From assembly GCA_005881575.1 (NCBI GenBank), contig VBCA01000013.1, positions 19,662 to 83,661 of the forward strand: a DNA stretch of 64,000 nucleotides. The letters run 5' to 3'. The position numbers and the translations under genes were made by a program. Shown here piece by piece: positions 29,170 through 38,399 of this stretch. This stretch comes from Betaproteobacteria bacterium. GTDB taxonomy: Bacteria > Pseudomonadota > Gammaproteobacteria > Burkholderiales > SG8-39. A model generated the notes under the pieces. The model saw nothing but the letters and a program-made list of their open reading frames with translations. It was not told the origin of the DNA and made no database searches. Position 1 is the stretch's first letter. Each line of letters opens with the position of its first letter.

Positions 29170-29679
29170 CTAGGCGCCCACCTGAAGAAAATCGTCGTGC
29201 GCCACGAGCGCGCCCATGTCCAACTCCTGCCAGAGGCGGCCATCCTCGTCGCGGTAGGCCGCCCCCACCCAGGACTTCTCGGTCGCCTTCTCCGCCGGCT
29301 GCATGGCCTGCACGTTTTTCAACCCGAGCATGCGGGTGATCAGCAGCCCACTGAACGAATGGAAGCGTTCGGCGATCAGCAGCAAGCGGCAATCAGGCGT
29401 ACGCACCGTGTGCTCCCCGCCCATGAAGGCGGCGAAATCCACGATGCTCGCGAGCACCCCGCGGATGTTCGCCAGCCCCAAGTACCAGTCCTTGGTGAGC
29501 GGAACGCTGGAAAACTCGGGTAGCGGCAGCATCTCCCCGGCATCGTCCAGCTTGAGCAGCCAGTTGCCGCCACCGGCTAGCACCCCCAACCGCGAGGTGG
29601 GTTCGGCTTCGGTCTGGGCCTCCCGCAACCTCTGGGCGAGTCCCTGCTGGAATTCACGCAAGCTGATCTGTTTTGCCAC
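29170..29679 (-). CDS. pilI: CheW-like adaptor PilI
   Basis: This 169-aa CheW-domain protein begins at GTG preceded by GGGGAGAGG. It has [40 protein letters not shown] (the CheW fold core) and a C-terminal [19 protein letters not shown]. It would couple PilJ to ChpA in the cytoplasm. It sits between pilH and pilJ in the expected order. Confidence 0.92.
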   Translation of the reverse strand: MAKQISLREFQQGLAQRLREAQTEAEPTSRLGVLAGGGNWLLKLDDAGEMLPLPEFSSVPLTKDWYLGLANIRGVLASIVDFAAFMGGEHTVRTPDCRLLLIAERFHSFSGLLITRMLGLKNVQAMQPAEKATEKSWVGAAYRDEDGRLWQELDMGALVAHDDFLQVGA

Positions 29680-29689
29680 GACCTCTCCC

Positions 29690-30055
29690 CTATTTGATCG
29701 CCGCGACCTTCGCGAGCAACTCCTTGGCGTCGATCGGTTTCATCAGGTAATCCTTGGCGCCCTGGCGCATCCCCCAGACGCGATCGGTTTCCTGGTTTTT
29801 GCTGGTGACGACGATCACGGGGATGTGCTTGGTCGCCTCGTCGCGCGTGATGGCACGCGTCGCCTGGAAGCCATTGGTACCCGGCATGACCACGTCCATC
29901 AGGATGAGATCGGGCCTTTCCGACTTCGACTTGGTGATTGCCTCGTCGCCGTTCTCCGCCGTCACGACCTGGTACCCCTGTTTGGACAGGGTCTCCATGA
30001 AAAATTGCCGGTCGGTCGGCGAATCATCCACGATCAAGATCTTCTTTATGGCCAT
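29690..30055 (-). CDS. pilH: response regulator PilH
   Basis: This 121-aa stand-alone receiver starts MAIKKILIVDDSPTDRQFF. It has the acidic pair, the phosphoacceptor Asp in LILMDVVMPG, the Thr in VIVVTSKNQ and Lys in KDYLMKPI. In Pseudomonas PilH opposes or tunes PilG and PilT-driven retraction. GAGGAGA precedes the ATG. It is 11 bases upstream of pilI. Confidence 0.93.
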   Translation of the reverse strand: MAIKKILIVDDSPTDRQFFMETLSKQGYQVVTAENGDEAITKSKSERPDLILMDVVMPGTNGFQATRAITRDEATKHIPVIVVTSKNQETDRVWGMRQGAKDYLMKPIDAKELLAKVAAIK

Positions 30056-30065
30056 GGCGATCTCC

Positions 30066-30461
30066 TCAGGTGCGAACGGGCGCGTGCGCCCCTACGGTTT
30101 TCAAAAGACTATCCTTCGTGAAGGGCTTGGTCAGATATTCGTCCGAGCCCACCATTCGGCCACGCGCCCGATCAAACAGGCCGTCCTTGGAAGACAACAT
30201 GATCACGGGTGTGTTGGCGAAGTGCGTGTTTTTCTTGATCAACGCGCAGGTCTGATACCCGTCCAGGCGAGGCATCATGATGTCGACGAAGATGATGTCG
30301 GGCTGGTGGTCGGTGATCTTGGCGAGCGCGTCGAAACCGTCTTCGGCGAGGATCACCTTGCAACCGGCTTGAACCAGGAAGATCTCCGCGCTGCGGCGAA
30401 TAGTGTTTGAATCGTCGATCACCATCACTTTGACGCCGGCAAGATTCGCGGCTTCGCTCAC
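30066..30461 (-). CDS. pilG: response regulator PilG
   Basis: This receiver is taken from GTG 30461 (131 aa), with AAAGG upstream; an ORF extension to 30542 is not family-like. VMVIDDSNTIRRSAE, FVDIMMPRLDGYQTCALI and VGSDEYLTKPF match PilG closely. PilG promotes pilus extension and cAMP signalling in Pseudomonas. It is the first gene of the pilGHIJ-chpA cluster. Confidence 0.93.
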   Translation of the reverse strand: MSEAANLAGVKVMVIDDSNTIRRSAEIFLVQAGCKVILAEDGFDALAKITDHQPDIIFVDIMMPRLDGYQTCALIKKNTHFANTPVIMLSSKDGLFDRARGRMVGSDEYLTKPFTKDSLLKTVGAHAPVRT

Positions 30462-30558
30462 GACCTTTATCCCCGCAAATGTCCTGTGTTTCCTGGATTC
30501 CGACAGTTTCGTCGGCCCTATTGAGCGGTGCCCTGACTGCACCCGTACAGCTTTTTAC

Positions 30559-30581
30559 ACTATACAACCAAATCCAGTCAA
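30559..30581 (-). promoter_or_regulatory. AT-rich candidate promoter upstream of pilG
   Basis: The 226 bases between pilG and the rubredoxin gene hold an AT-rich patch with minus-strand TTGACT (30581-30576) and TATAGT (30564-30559). The two hexamers are only 11 bases apart, so they cannot both serve one sigma-70 promoter. TATAGT may be a -10 with a weak -35. I see nothing else in this gap. Confidence 0.22.
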
Positions 30582-30688
30582 AACAAAGCCTTGTGCGGCG
30601 TATTTCAGAAGCGCTATCAGGATCGCCAACCCGCGCTGTCGCAACTCACGGGATGCTCCAGCAGGTGTAGCACGGGCCGTGCCCGAAC

Positions 30689-30871
30689 TCAAAGCTCGAT
30701 CATCTCAAAGTCCTCCTTCCGCGCGCCGCATTCGGGACAAGTCCAGTTCATCGGGACATCCTCCCAACGAGTCCCGGGCGGGACTCCTTCCTCGGGGAGG
30801 CCCTCCTCTTCGTCATAGACGAAGCCGCAGATCAGGCACATCCAGGTTTTGAAATCTTGCTTTTCCGTCAT
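30689..30871 (-). CDS. rubA: rubredoxin
   Basis: This 60-aa protein has the paired iron ligands CLICG (about 12-16) and CPECG (about 45-49), with the core YDEEEG, GTRWEDVP and a C-terminal KEDFEMIE. It carries electrons on a single FeS4 centre. It is divergent from thiD and upstream of pilG on the same strand; rubredoxin next to thiD/pilG is common in betaproteobacteria. Confidence 0.95.
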   Translation of the reverse strand: MTEKQDFKTWMCLICGFVYDEEEGLPEEGVPPGTRWEDVPMNWTCPECGARKEDFEMIEL

Positions 30872-30958
30872 CGGGTTGGGATGGGTTACAATGAATGGGC
30901 CGCATCATAACCTAAAGCGACGAGCCGCCTGCCGCCCTTCGCCGGTTCTTCGCTGCCT

Positions 30959-31798
30959 ATGTCCTCCGCGACCCTTCCCCCTATCGTGCTTGCGTTTTCC
31001 GCTGCTGATCCGACCGGTGGCGCGGGAGTGCAAGCGGATTTGCTCACGCTAGTCTCAATGGGTTGTCACGCGCTCTCTGTAATTACGGCGATCACTGTCC
31101 AAGACACGGCGGGCGTCGAGAACTTGCAGGCCATCGATCCGGAGTGGGTGGTGGACCAGGCGCGCCTCGTGCTCGAGGATATGCCGGTCTCCGCGTTCAA
31201 GGTCGGAATGGTCGGGAGCATCGAGAACATCGCGGCAATTGCGGAGGTCGTGTCCGACTATCCCGACGTCCCGCTTGTCTTCGATCCGGTACTTGCCTCA
31301 GGGCGCGGCGACGAACTTGCGACCGAGGACATGATTTCGGCGATGTGCGAGCTGCTGCTGCCCCAGACCACCATTCTCACCCCCAACAGCCGCGAGGCTC
31401 GGCGCCTCGTTCAGGGCGATGGCGAGGACGACGATGAGCTTGCCCTTCCCGGAGCTGCGGAGAAACTGCTGGGTCTGGGCTGCGAGTATGTGCTCATCAC
31501 CGGCACGCACGAAAACACACCGCAAGTCGTGAACACGCTCTACGGCCCGGAAGGCGTGGTGCGCTCGGACAGCTGGGAGAGGTTGCCGGGAAGTTATCAC
31601 GGTTCAGGGTGCACGCTTGCCGCAGCGATCGCAGCGACGCTCGCCAACGGCCTCGAGCTGCCCGAAGCGGTGCGCGAAGCCCAAGAATACACTTGGCAAA
31701 CGCTCAACGCGGGGTTTCGTCCGGGCATGGGTCAATACATACCAGACCGATTCTTCTGGGCACGGGAAATGGATGAGCCGGGCACAGGCAAAGCCTGA
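30959..31798 (+). CDS. thiD: hydroxymethylpyrimidine/phosphomethylpyrimidine kinase
   Basis: This 279-aa ribokinase-fold protein has SAADPTGGAGVQADL (substrate loop, about 14-28), ITVQDTAGV, FDPVLASGRGD and the catalytic SYHGSGCTLAAAIAA anion hole. It phosphorylates HMP and HMP-P for thiamine synthesis. No TPP riboswitch is recognisable in the 87 bases upstream. It overlaps thiE by 26 bases. Confidence 0.94.
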   Translation: MSSATLPPIVLAFSAADPTGGAGVQADLLTLVSMGCHALSVITAITVQDTAGVENLQAIDPEWVVDQARLVLEDMPVSAFKVGMVGSIENIAAIAEVVSDYPDVPLVFDPVLASGRGDELATEDMISAMCELLLPQTTILTPNSREARRLVQGDGEDDDELALPGAAEKLLGLGCEYVLITGTHENTPQVVNTLYGPEGVVRSDSWERLPGSYHGSGCTLAAAIAATLANGLELPEAVREAQEYTWQTLNAGFRPGMGQYIPDRFFWAREMDEPGTGKA

Positions 31799-32444
31799 GC
31801 ACTGGGTGGTTTCACATGCGGGGTTTCGCGGTCTGTACGCCGTGACATCCGATGAGCCCGATACCAGGTCGCTCACTCGCAAGGTGAGCAAGGCGCTTTC
31901 CGGCGGAGCACGCATCGTGCAGTACCGCAATAAATCCGCGACTGTAGAGCTGCGCCGCGAGCAGGGCGCGGCGCTGCTTGCACTCTGTCGCGAAGCGCGC
32001 ATTCCGCTCGTCATCAACGACGATCTGGATCTGGCCTGCGGGATCGGCGCGGACGGCCTGCACCTTGGCCGCGAGGACATCCCCGTCGCAGCTGCGCGCG
32101 CGCGGCTGTGTAAAGACAAGCTGCTCGGGGTTTCCTGCTACGACAGACTTGAACTCGCTCTCGCCGCGCGTGAAGCCGGTGCAGACTATGTCGCCTTCGG
32201 CAGCGCTTTCCCTTCCGCGACCAAGCCGTGCGCAACGCGTGCGCCGCTTTCACTTTATCGCGAAGCGAAAGGGCGCCTCGGTTTGCCCGTTGTCGCGATC
32301 GGAGGCATCACGACCGAAAACGCACGTACCGTTATCGAGGCCGGGGCCGACGCCGTTGCGGTGATCAGCGCGCTGTTCGACGCGCCCGACATCGAAGCGG
32401 CCGCGCGCAGCTTCAGTCGCCTTTTCGACCAGAAGGACTCGTGA
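31773..32444 (+). CDS. thiE: thiamine-phosphate synthase
   Basis: This roughly 223-aa TIM barrel has [41 protein letters not shown] and [10 protein letters not shown] (phosphate-binding), as in ThiE. It joins HMP-PP and the thiazole phosphate. The start is uncertain: ATG 31773 within thiD gives a longer N-terminus than the usual 211 aa, and GTG codons near 31806 are alternatives. The stop overlaps hemL (GTGA). Confidence 0.92.
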   Translation: MSRAQAKPEHWVVSHAGFRGLYAVTSDEPDTRSLTRKVSKALSGGARIVQYRNKSATVELRREQGAALLALCREARIPLVINDDLDLACGIGADGLHLGREDIPVAAARARLCKDKLLGVSCYDRLELALAAREAGADYVAFGSAFPSATKPCATRAPLSLYREAKGRLGLPVVAIGGITTENARTVIEAGADAVAVISALFDAPDIEAAARSFSRLFDQKDS

Positions 32445-33721
32445 GCAAGAACGAATCGCTGTTTGCCCGGGCACAGAAAACTATCCCCGGCGGGGTCAAC
32501 TCGCCCGTGCGGGCGTTTCGTGCCGTCGGCGGCACGCCCCGCTTCATAGTGCGCGGTGAAGGCAGCCGCATTTGGGACGCCGACGGTCGCGAATACCTAG
32601 ACTACGTCGGCTCCTGGGGACCGCTCGTGCTCGGACACGCGGACCGGGAGGTCGTCGCCGCCGTGCGGGAGGCCGCGCGCCGCGGACTTTCCTTCGGCGC
32701 CCCGACCGAGCCCGAGGCCGAGATGGCCGAGCAGCTCGCGCGACTGGTTCCGGGGCTTGAATTGGTGCGACTGGTCAGTTCCGGAACCGAGGCGACCATG
32801 TCGGCGCTGCGGCTCGCGCGTGGATTCACCGGACGGCCCCGCATCGTCAAGTTCGAAGGCTGCTATCACGGACATGCGGACAGCCTGCTCGTCAAGGCGG
32901 GCTCGGGCGCGCTCACTCTGGGCAATCCGAGTTCGGCCGGGGTGACGGCCGAGACCGCAGCGCAGACGCTCGTCCTCGACTACAACGATGTCGCAGGGCT
33001 GGACGCTGCGTTTCACGAGCTCGGCGATTCCATCGCCTGCGTCATCGTCGAACCGGTCGCCGGGAACATGAACCTGGTTGCGCCGCTGCCCGGGTTTCTC
33101 CAGCGCATGCGCGAGCTATGCACGCGATACGGGGCCGTACTGATTTTTGATGAGGTGATGACGGGTTTTCGCGTCGGGCTGCAAGGCGCTCAGCAGCTCT
33201 ACGGAGTGCAAGCGGACCTCGTCACGCTGGGGAAGATAATCGGCGGGGGAATGCCCCTGGGAGCCTTCGGTGGTCGCCGCGATATCATGGGGAAAGTCGC
33301 GCCGCTCGGCCCGGTGTACCAGGCCGGTACGCTTTCGGGCAATCCGCTCGCAGTAGCCGCAGGACTTGCGACTTTGAAAAAAGTCGAAGCGCCGGGATTC
33401 CATGAGCGTCTTGCTGCGACAGCGCGCAAGCTCTGCGAGGGCCTAGTCTCGGCGGCGCGCACGCGTGGCATTCCGTTCTCGGCGCAGTCCGTGGGAGGCA
33501 TGTTCGGCCTGTATTTTCGTGCTGCGCCGCCGTCGACCTACGCCGAGGTCATGCAGTGCGACAAAGAGGCGTTCAACCGATTTTTCCACGCCATGCTCGA
33601 GCGGGGCGTGTACTTCGCGCCGTCGGCCTATGAGGCGGGTTTCGTGTCCGCTTCGCACTCCCAAGCAGACCTTGCTGTCACGATCGCCGCGGCCGACGCG
33701 GCGTTCGGTTCGATGTCCTAG
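32441..33721 (+). CDS. hemL: glutamate-1-semialdehyde 2,1-aminomutase
   Basis: This 426-aa class III aminotransferase-fold enzyme begins [25 protein letters not shown] after a GTG. The PLP lysine is in [11 protein letters not shown] (about 265), with the DEVMTGFR and [16 protein letters not shown] motifs. It makes 5-aminolevulinate in the C5 haem pathway. It is translationally coupled to thiE; thiD-thiE-hemL is a conserved betaproteobacterial order. Confidence 0.95.
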   Translation: MSKNESLFARAQKTIPGGVNSPVRAFRAVGGTPRFIVRGEGSRIWDADGREYLDYVGSWGPLVLGHADREVVAAVREAARRGLSFGAPTEPEAEMAEQLARLVPGLELVRLVSSGTEATMSALRLARGFTGRPRIVKFEGCYHGHADSLLVKAGSGALTLGNPSSAGVTAETAAQTLVLDYNDVAGLDAAFHELGDSIACVIVEPVAGNMNLVAPLPGFLQRMRELCTRYGAVLIFDEVMTGFRVGLQGAQQLYGVQADLVTLGKIIGGGMPLGAFGGRRDIMGKVAPLGPVYQAGTLSGNPLAVAAGLATLKKVEAPGFHERLAATARKLCEGLVSAARTRGIPFSAQSVGGMFGLYFRAAPPSTYAEVMQCDKEAFNRFFHAMLERGVYFAPSAYEAGFVSASHSQADLAVTIAAADAAFGSMS

Positions 33722-33747
33722 CCCGGTGCAGGCGGCTCGCCCACGCG

Positions 33748-35193
33748 TCACACCAGAAACAGCGTCGCCAAGCCGAGGAAAATAAAAAAACCGCCGCTGT
33801 CGGTGATCGCGGTAATCAGTACCGAGGAACCCAGCGCCGGATCGCGCCCGAGCCGAATCATGGTGAGCGGGATGAGCACTCCGGCGGTTGCAGCAAGCAC
33901 AAGGTTCAGCGTCATCGCCGCCGTCATCACCAGGCCGAGCGACACCTTCTGATAGAGCCAATAGGCGAGCAAGCCGAGCGCGCTGCCCCAGATCAGGCCG
34001 TTGAGAAGCGAAACGCCCAGCTCCTTCGCGAGCAGCTTCTTTGCGTGCTCTCTCTGCACCTGGCCGAGAGCGATCGAGCGCACGATCATGGTGATGGTCT
34101 GGTTGCCCGAATTTCCCCCGATTCCGGCGACGATGGGCATGAGCGCGGCGAGCGCCACCAGCTTCTCGATCGAGTGCTCGAAGGCGCCGATCACTCGCGA
34201 GGCGACAAATGCGGTGACCAGGTTGATCGCCAGCCACGACCAGCGATTCCTCACGCTCGCCCAGACCGAGGAAAAGACGTCTTCCTCCTCGCGCAACCCG
34301 GCCTGCGTGAGGAGCTCGTTCTCGCTCTTGCTGCGGATGAAGTCGACGACCTTGTCCACCGTCACCCGCCCGACGAGTTTACCCTGCTCGTCCACGACTG
34401 GTGCAGAAACCAGGTCATACCGCTCGAAGGCCTTGGCGGCGTCCTGCGCCTTGTCGCCCGACTGGAGCGTGACGACATCACTCATCATCACCTTTGCAAC
34501 ATTGTGCTCAAGTTCGGAGACGATCAGTTTGGAGAGCGGCAGCACGCCCTTCAAGCGCTCGTCCCTGTCGACGACGAAGATCTGATCGGTATGGTGCGGC
34601 AGCGCGTCGAAGCGCCGCAGATACCGCGTGACGGTCTCGACCGCGGTGTCCTCGCGCACGCTGACCACGTCGAAATCCATGAGAGCGCCGACCGCGTCCT
34701 CGGGGTACGACATCGCCGCGCGCAACTGCTCGCGTTCCTCGACCGGCAAGGCTTGGAAGACATCGTGGATGACGCCTTCGGGGAGGTCCGGCGCGAGGTC
34801 GGCGATTTCGTCGGCCTCCAACTGCTCGGCTGCAGCGACCAGCTCCTGCAAATCCATGCTGCGGATGAGCGTCTCGCGCACCGCATCGGAGGCTTGAAGC
34901 AGGATTTCGCCGTCGCGCTCCGCTTTGACGAGATTCCAGACGACGAGCCGCTCCTCCAGGGGCAGCGATTCAAGCACGTACGCGATGTCGGCCGGATGCA
35001 TGGAGTCGAGCTTCGCGCGAAGTTCGGCGACGTTCTGCCGATGCACGAGCGATTCCACCAGCTCGTGCTTTGGCATTTCCTGGCGCTCCACCAGGTGCTC
35101 GACCAGGCGGTGCCGCCGCAGGAGCTCTTGAACCTCACGCAAGTCGGCCTGGAGGTCTTCGAGCTCCTTCTTCGGGCTGAGGGTTTCGATCAT
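33748..35193 (-). CDS. mgtE: magnesium transporter MgtE
   Basis: This 481-aa protein has an extended N-terminal helical MgtE_N domain (about 50-150), a CBS pair (about 155-280) and five membrane helices with the signature GIGGNSGNQ (about 360) and TDSGGFFIFLGLA at the C-terminus. It is a Mg2+-gated channel of the inner membrane. It is convergent with hemL (26 bases) and divergent from the MFS gene. Confidence 0.92.
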   Translation of the reverse strand: MIETLSPKKELEDLQADLREVQELLRRHRLVEHLVERQEMPKHELVESLVHRQNVAELRAKLDSMHPADIAYVLESLPLEERLVVWNLVKAERDGEILLQASDAVRETLIRSMDLQELVAAAEQLEADEIADLAPDLPEGVIHDVFQALPVEEREQLRAAMSYPEDAVGALMDFDVVSVREDTAVETVTRYLRRFDALPHHTDQIFVVDRDERLKGVLPLSKLIVSELEHNVAKVMMSDVVTLQSGDKAQDAAKAFERYDLVSAPVVDEQGKLVGRVTVDKVVDFIRSKSENELLTQAGLREEEDVFSSVWASVRNRWSWLAINLVTAFVASRVIGAFEHSIEKLVALAALMPIVAGIGGNSGNQTITMIVRSIALGQVQREHAKKLLAKELGVSLLNGLIWGSALGLLAYWLYQKVSLGLVMTAAMTLNLVLAATAGVLIPLTMIRLGRDPALGSSVLITAITDSGGFFIFLGLATLFLV

Positions 35194-35348
35194 GCGAGGC
35201 GGCCCTTCGCCGTGAAATGGTCCCCGGGTTTGCCGCGGACAACGCCCGACGCGCCGCGCGCGGCTGAGGCGATTCTAGCAGTCGGCTGTATGATGGGCGA
35301 TAGAAAAATCTCGCCCGATGGCACCCCATACTCCCCGCTTCGGTTGAC

Positions 35349-36641
35349 GTGACGGCTTCAAATCGCTTTGCCGACGACGTGCGCCCCAGGGAGGTTCTCG
35401 CCTGGGCGATGTACGACTTTGCCAACTCGGGCTACACCACGGTCGTGATCACCGCCGTGTTCAACGCCTATTTCGTCTCGATAATCGCGGGCAACGCTCC
35501 TTGGGCGACTTTTGCCTGGACGGCGGCGTTGTCGGCTTCGTACGCTTTAATCCTGCTGACTGGCCCTGTCATTGGGGCCTACGCCGACCTACGTGCCGTA
35601 AAAAAGCGCTTGCTCGTTCTCACCACGGCTGGTTGCGTGATTGCTACTGCCTTGCTCGCGTTCACCGGGCCCGGAACGCTCGCGCTCGCGGTGGTGCTAC
35701 TGGTATTTTCCAATTTCTGCTTCGCCTCCGGGGAAAACCTCATCGCCGCGTTCCTGCCCGAGCTCGCCCAGGGCGAATCGCTGGGACGGGTATCGGGCTG
35801 GGGCTGGAGCCTGGGTTATCTGGGCGGGCTTTTGACTCTCGGTCTTTGCCTGGGCTACGTCACTTGGGCTCAAGCCCACGGCCAGGAACCGCAACAGTTT
35901 GTGCCGGTCACGATGCTGATCACCGCCGCAACCTTCGCCGCAGCGAGCCTGCCGACGTTCTTGGTGCTCAAGGAGCGTGCCCGCGCGGTTCCGGTCGCCG
36001 CCGGCGAAAACCTAACGCGGGCGGCCTTTGCGCGCCTCGCGCAAACGCTGCGCCAAGCCGCGCGCTATCGGGACCTCGCGCGGTTCCTGATATGCATCGT
36101 CTTCTATCAAGCGGGAATCCAGACGGTCATCGCACTCGCCGCGATTTACGCGGAACAAGCGCTCGGTTTCACGACGAAGGATACGATCGCCCTGATCTTG
36201 GTGGTCAACGTGACTGCCGCGGTCGGTGCGTTCGCTTTCGGCAATATCCAGGATCGACTCGGGCACGTGCGAACCATTGCTCTTACTCTTCTGCTGTGGA
36301 TCGCAACGACCTTGATAACCTGGTCCGCGTCGAACTCCGGACTCTTCTGGGTGGCCGCCAATCTTGCAGGACTGTGCCTGGGTTCCTCGCAGTCGGCCGG
36401 CCGGGCCCTGGTGGGTTACCTGAGCCCCGCTGACCGGCACGCCGAGTTTTTCGGACTCTGGGGATTTGCGGTCAAGCTGTCTTCGATTCTGGGGCCGATT
36501 ACCTACGGCACGATGACCTGGGTGACCGACGGCAACCATCGTCTCGCCATGCTGGCGACCGGTGGATTCTTCGTGGCCGGCCTTCTCTTGCTGTCAGGGA
36601 TCGACGTCCCTCGCGGTCGACGCGCGGCAGAACGGGCCTAG
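35349..36641 (+). CDS. UMF1-family MFS transporter (Atg22-like)
   Basis: This 430-aa protein starts at GTG and has about 12 hydrophobic helices. The N-terminal VLAWAMYDFANSGYTTVV and the late SAGRALVGYLSPADRHAEFFGLW are characteristic of UMF1/Atg22-like permeases. The substrate is unknown; yeast Atg22 exports amino acids. It is monocistronic, convergent with mtgA (19-base gap). Confidence 0.88.
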   Translation: MTASNRFADDVRPREVLAWAMYDFANSGYTTVVITAVFNAYFVSIIAGNAPWATFAWTAALSASYALILLTGPVIGAYADLRAVKKRLLVLTTAGCVIATALLAFTGPGTLALAVVLLVFSNFCFASGENLIAAFLPELAQGESLGRVSGWGWSLGYLGGLLTLGLCLGYVTWAQAHGQEPQQFVPVTMLITAATFAAASLPTFLVLKERARAVPVAAGENLTRAAFARLAQTLRQAARYRDLARFLICIVFYQAGIQTVIALAAIYAEQALGFTTKDTIALILVVNVTAAVGAFAFGNIQDRLGHVRTIALTLLLWIATTLITWSASNSGLFWVAANLAGLCLGSSQSAGRALVGYLSPADRHAEFFGLWGFAVKLSSILGPITYGTMTWVTDGNHRLAMLATGGFFVAGLLLLSGIDVPRGRRAAERA

Positions 36642-36660
36642 CAGTCGCAGCCGCGGAAGA

Positions 36661-37362
36661 CTAGGGGACCTGTGCGGCAGACATCTGCGTCAATATGCTC
36701 TCGCTATAGCTCGTCAAATAGGGTGAGCTGCGGTTGCGGTCGTAGTAGCGCGGACGCGGAAGCATCGCAGCGAGGCGCGCAGCTTGCTCGGGTTCGAGGC
36801 CGGCTGCGTCCACGCCGAAGTAGTGGCGTGCCGCCGCTTCGGCTCCGAAGACGTTTTCGCCCCATTCCGCGACGTTCAGATAGATTTCGAAAATGCGGCG
36901 CTTGTCCATGGCGGCTTCGAGCATGGCGGCGAGAATCGCTTCCTGCCCCTTCCGCAGCAAGCTGCGCTCGCCCGAAAGGAACAGGTTCTTTGCGAGCTGC
37001 TGCGTAATGGTCGAGCCGCCGGCGACGAACTTCCCGCGACGCTGGTTCTTGTCCATCGCGCGCTGAATGCCTTCCCAATCGAAGCCTTCGTGCTCGACGA
37101 ACTTTGCGTCCTCCGCGACGATGATGGCGCGCTTCAAGTGGATCGAGATTCGTCCGTAGTCGGTCCATTTCTGCTCGAGCGTCTTGGACTTGTTCGGTCG
37201 CATGGCCTCCAGACGAGCATCCATGGTTCGCGTCGTCGCAGGATTGTGCTCGACCCAGTACAGGATCTGCGCCAAGAACCAGAACTCGTAGACCGCGAGG
37301 CCAAGAACCGCCGTCCCGGCGCTGTAGCAGAACATCTTCCACAATGAGAGGAGCGACCTCAT
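36661..37362 (-). CDS. mtgA: monofunctional biosynthetic peptidoglycan transglycosylase
   Basis: This 233-aa GT51 enzyme has an N-terminal membrane anchor (about 10-32), the catalytic motif VAEDAKFVEHEGFDWEGI (Glu), GGSTITQQLAKNLFL and RKGQEAILAAMLE. It polymerises lipid II into glycan strands in the periplasm. In relatives aroE often lies between tonB and mtgA; here only 63 bases separate them. Confidence 0.93.
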   Translation of the reverse strand: MRSLLSLWKMFCYSAGTAVLGLAVYEFWFLAQILYWVEHNPATTRTMDARLEAMRPNKSKTLEQKWTDYGRISIHLKRAIIVAEDAKFVEHEGFDWEGIQRAMDKNQRRGKFVAGGSTITQQLAKNLFLSGERSLLRKGQEAILAAMLEAAMDKRRIFEIYLNVAEWGENVFGAEAAARHYFGVDAAGLEPEQAARLAAMLPRPRYYDRNRSSPYLTSYSESILTQMSAAQVP

Positions 37363-37425
37363 TCTTCAGGCGCCTTGCGCTACCTGGGCCGCTCAGCTCG
37401 CACTGCAGAAAAGGCACACCCCTTC

Positions 37426-38316
37426 CTAGTCACTGAAAACTTTATCACCGCGCGCGAAATGCCAGGTGCGGGTGATTACCAGGATGTCGGTTTCCTTGCG
37501 AATGTCGCTGGGGAATTTGGCGTAGGGCGCCGCCAGTTGAACGATGCGCTGTGCGGCGGCATCGAGGATTTTGTGCCCGGAGGATCGCTCGAGATCCATC
37601 GCCGCCAGCGTCCCGTCCGAATTGATCGACACGGTCAGCCTGAGGCTGCCGTAGATTCTGCCGCGCGCACTTTCAGGGTAGTTGAGATTCCCGATGCGCT
37701 CTATCTTCTGGCGCCAGTCCTCGACGTAAAGTGCGTAGCGAACCTCGGCGGCACGCGCGCCCACGAAGGTCTTGCGGGGACGCTTGTTGTATTCCTCGAT
37801 CTGGCGCGCGATTTGCGCTTCCATCCGAGCGACGATCAAGGCGCTTTCGGCGAGATCCGTCCCGGAGAGCTGCGACTTCATCTCGGCCTGCGGTTCGGGC
37901 TCGGCCGATGCGATCTCCTTACGAGATTGCGCTTGTGCGAGCAGTTGCCTTTGTCGCGCCTCTAGCTCCTGCACGCGGCGGATCGCCTCTTTCAAGTCCG
38001 AGCCGCGCTCCGTCGGCTGCGTTACCGGAAGGGGAGATTTCGCGCGACGATCGAGATCCGTATCGCCGCCGCCGTCAAGGTCGGACTGGGCGTTAACCTC
38101 GGGGCGGGCGGGTCTCGAACGGGTTTTCGAATTCACCAGCACTACGTCGAGCTGCGATGGACTGAGCCTGCGCAGGGCGTCGGGCAGCCTAAAATGGATC
38201 GAGAGCACGATCGCATGGAGAACGATCGAGATGGACAGCGCCATCGCCAGCGCACGCGAGTCGGGTTCCAGCCTGGCAAGCGGCTGCGGCCACGCTAGGG
38301 CGCTAGAAACGCTCAA
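37426..38316 (-). CDS. tonB: TonB-family energy transducer
   Basis: This 296-aa protein starts at TTG 38316 with AGGGG upstream. One helix (about 25-45) is followed by a charged coiled region rich in Gln/Arg (about 105-180) and a C-terminal TonB_C domain (LNYPESARGRIYGSLRLTV, about 210-290). The final FPSDIRKETDILVITRTW is typical of this TonB subgroup next to RNase II-like genes. It may energise outer-membrane import or support the envelope. No exbB/exbD lies nearby. Confidence 0.85.
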   Translation of the reverse strand: MSVSSALAWPQPLARLEPDSRALAMALSISIVLHAIVLSIHFRLPDALRRLSPSQLDVVLVNSKTRSRPARPEVNAQSDLDGGGDTDLDRRAKSPLPVTQPTERGSDLKEAIRRVQELEARQRQLLAQAQSRKEIASAEPEPQAEMKSQLSGTDLAESALIVARMEAQIARQIEEYNKRPRKTFVGARAAEVRYALYVEDWRQKIERIGNLNYPESARGRIYGSLRLTVSINSDGTLAAMDLERSSGHKILDAAAQRIVQLAAPYAKFPSDIRKETDILVITRTWHFARGDKVFSD

Positions 38317-38350
38317 CTTTCTGACCCCTAAAAGCTTTGCGAATCATGGT

Positions 38351-38379
38351 ATTCTATGCTCTTTCTCGAGTTTTGTCTC
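38351..38379 (-). promoter_or_regulatory. predicted sigma-70 promoter of tonB-mtgA
   Basis: Minus-strand GAGACA (38379-38374) and TAGAAT (38356-38351) are separated by 17 bases, about 35 bases before the tonB TTG. Four of six and five of six positions match the consensus. It lies in an AT-rich 83-base gap after the RNase gene. Confidence 0.5.
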
Positions 38380-38399
38380 ATGTATGCTGTCCACCGAGT

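Noticed and set aside
30872..30958. TPP riboswitch before thiD
   Set aside because: The 87-base gap is too short and shows no CUGAGA-type thi-box elements.
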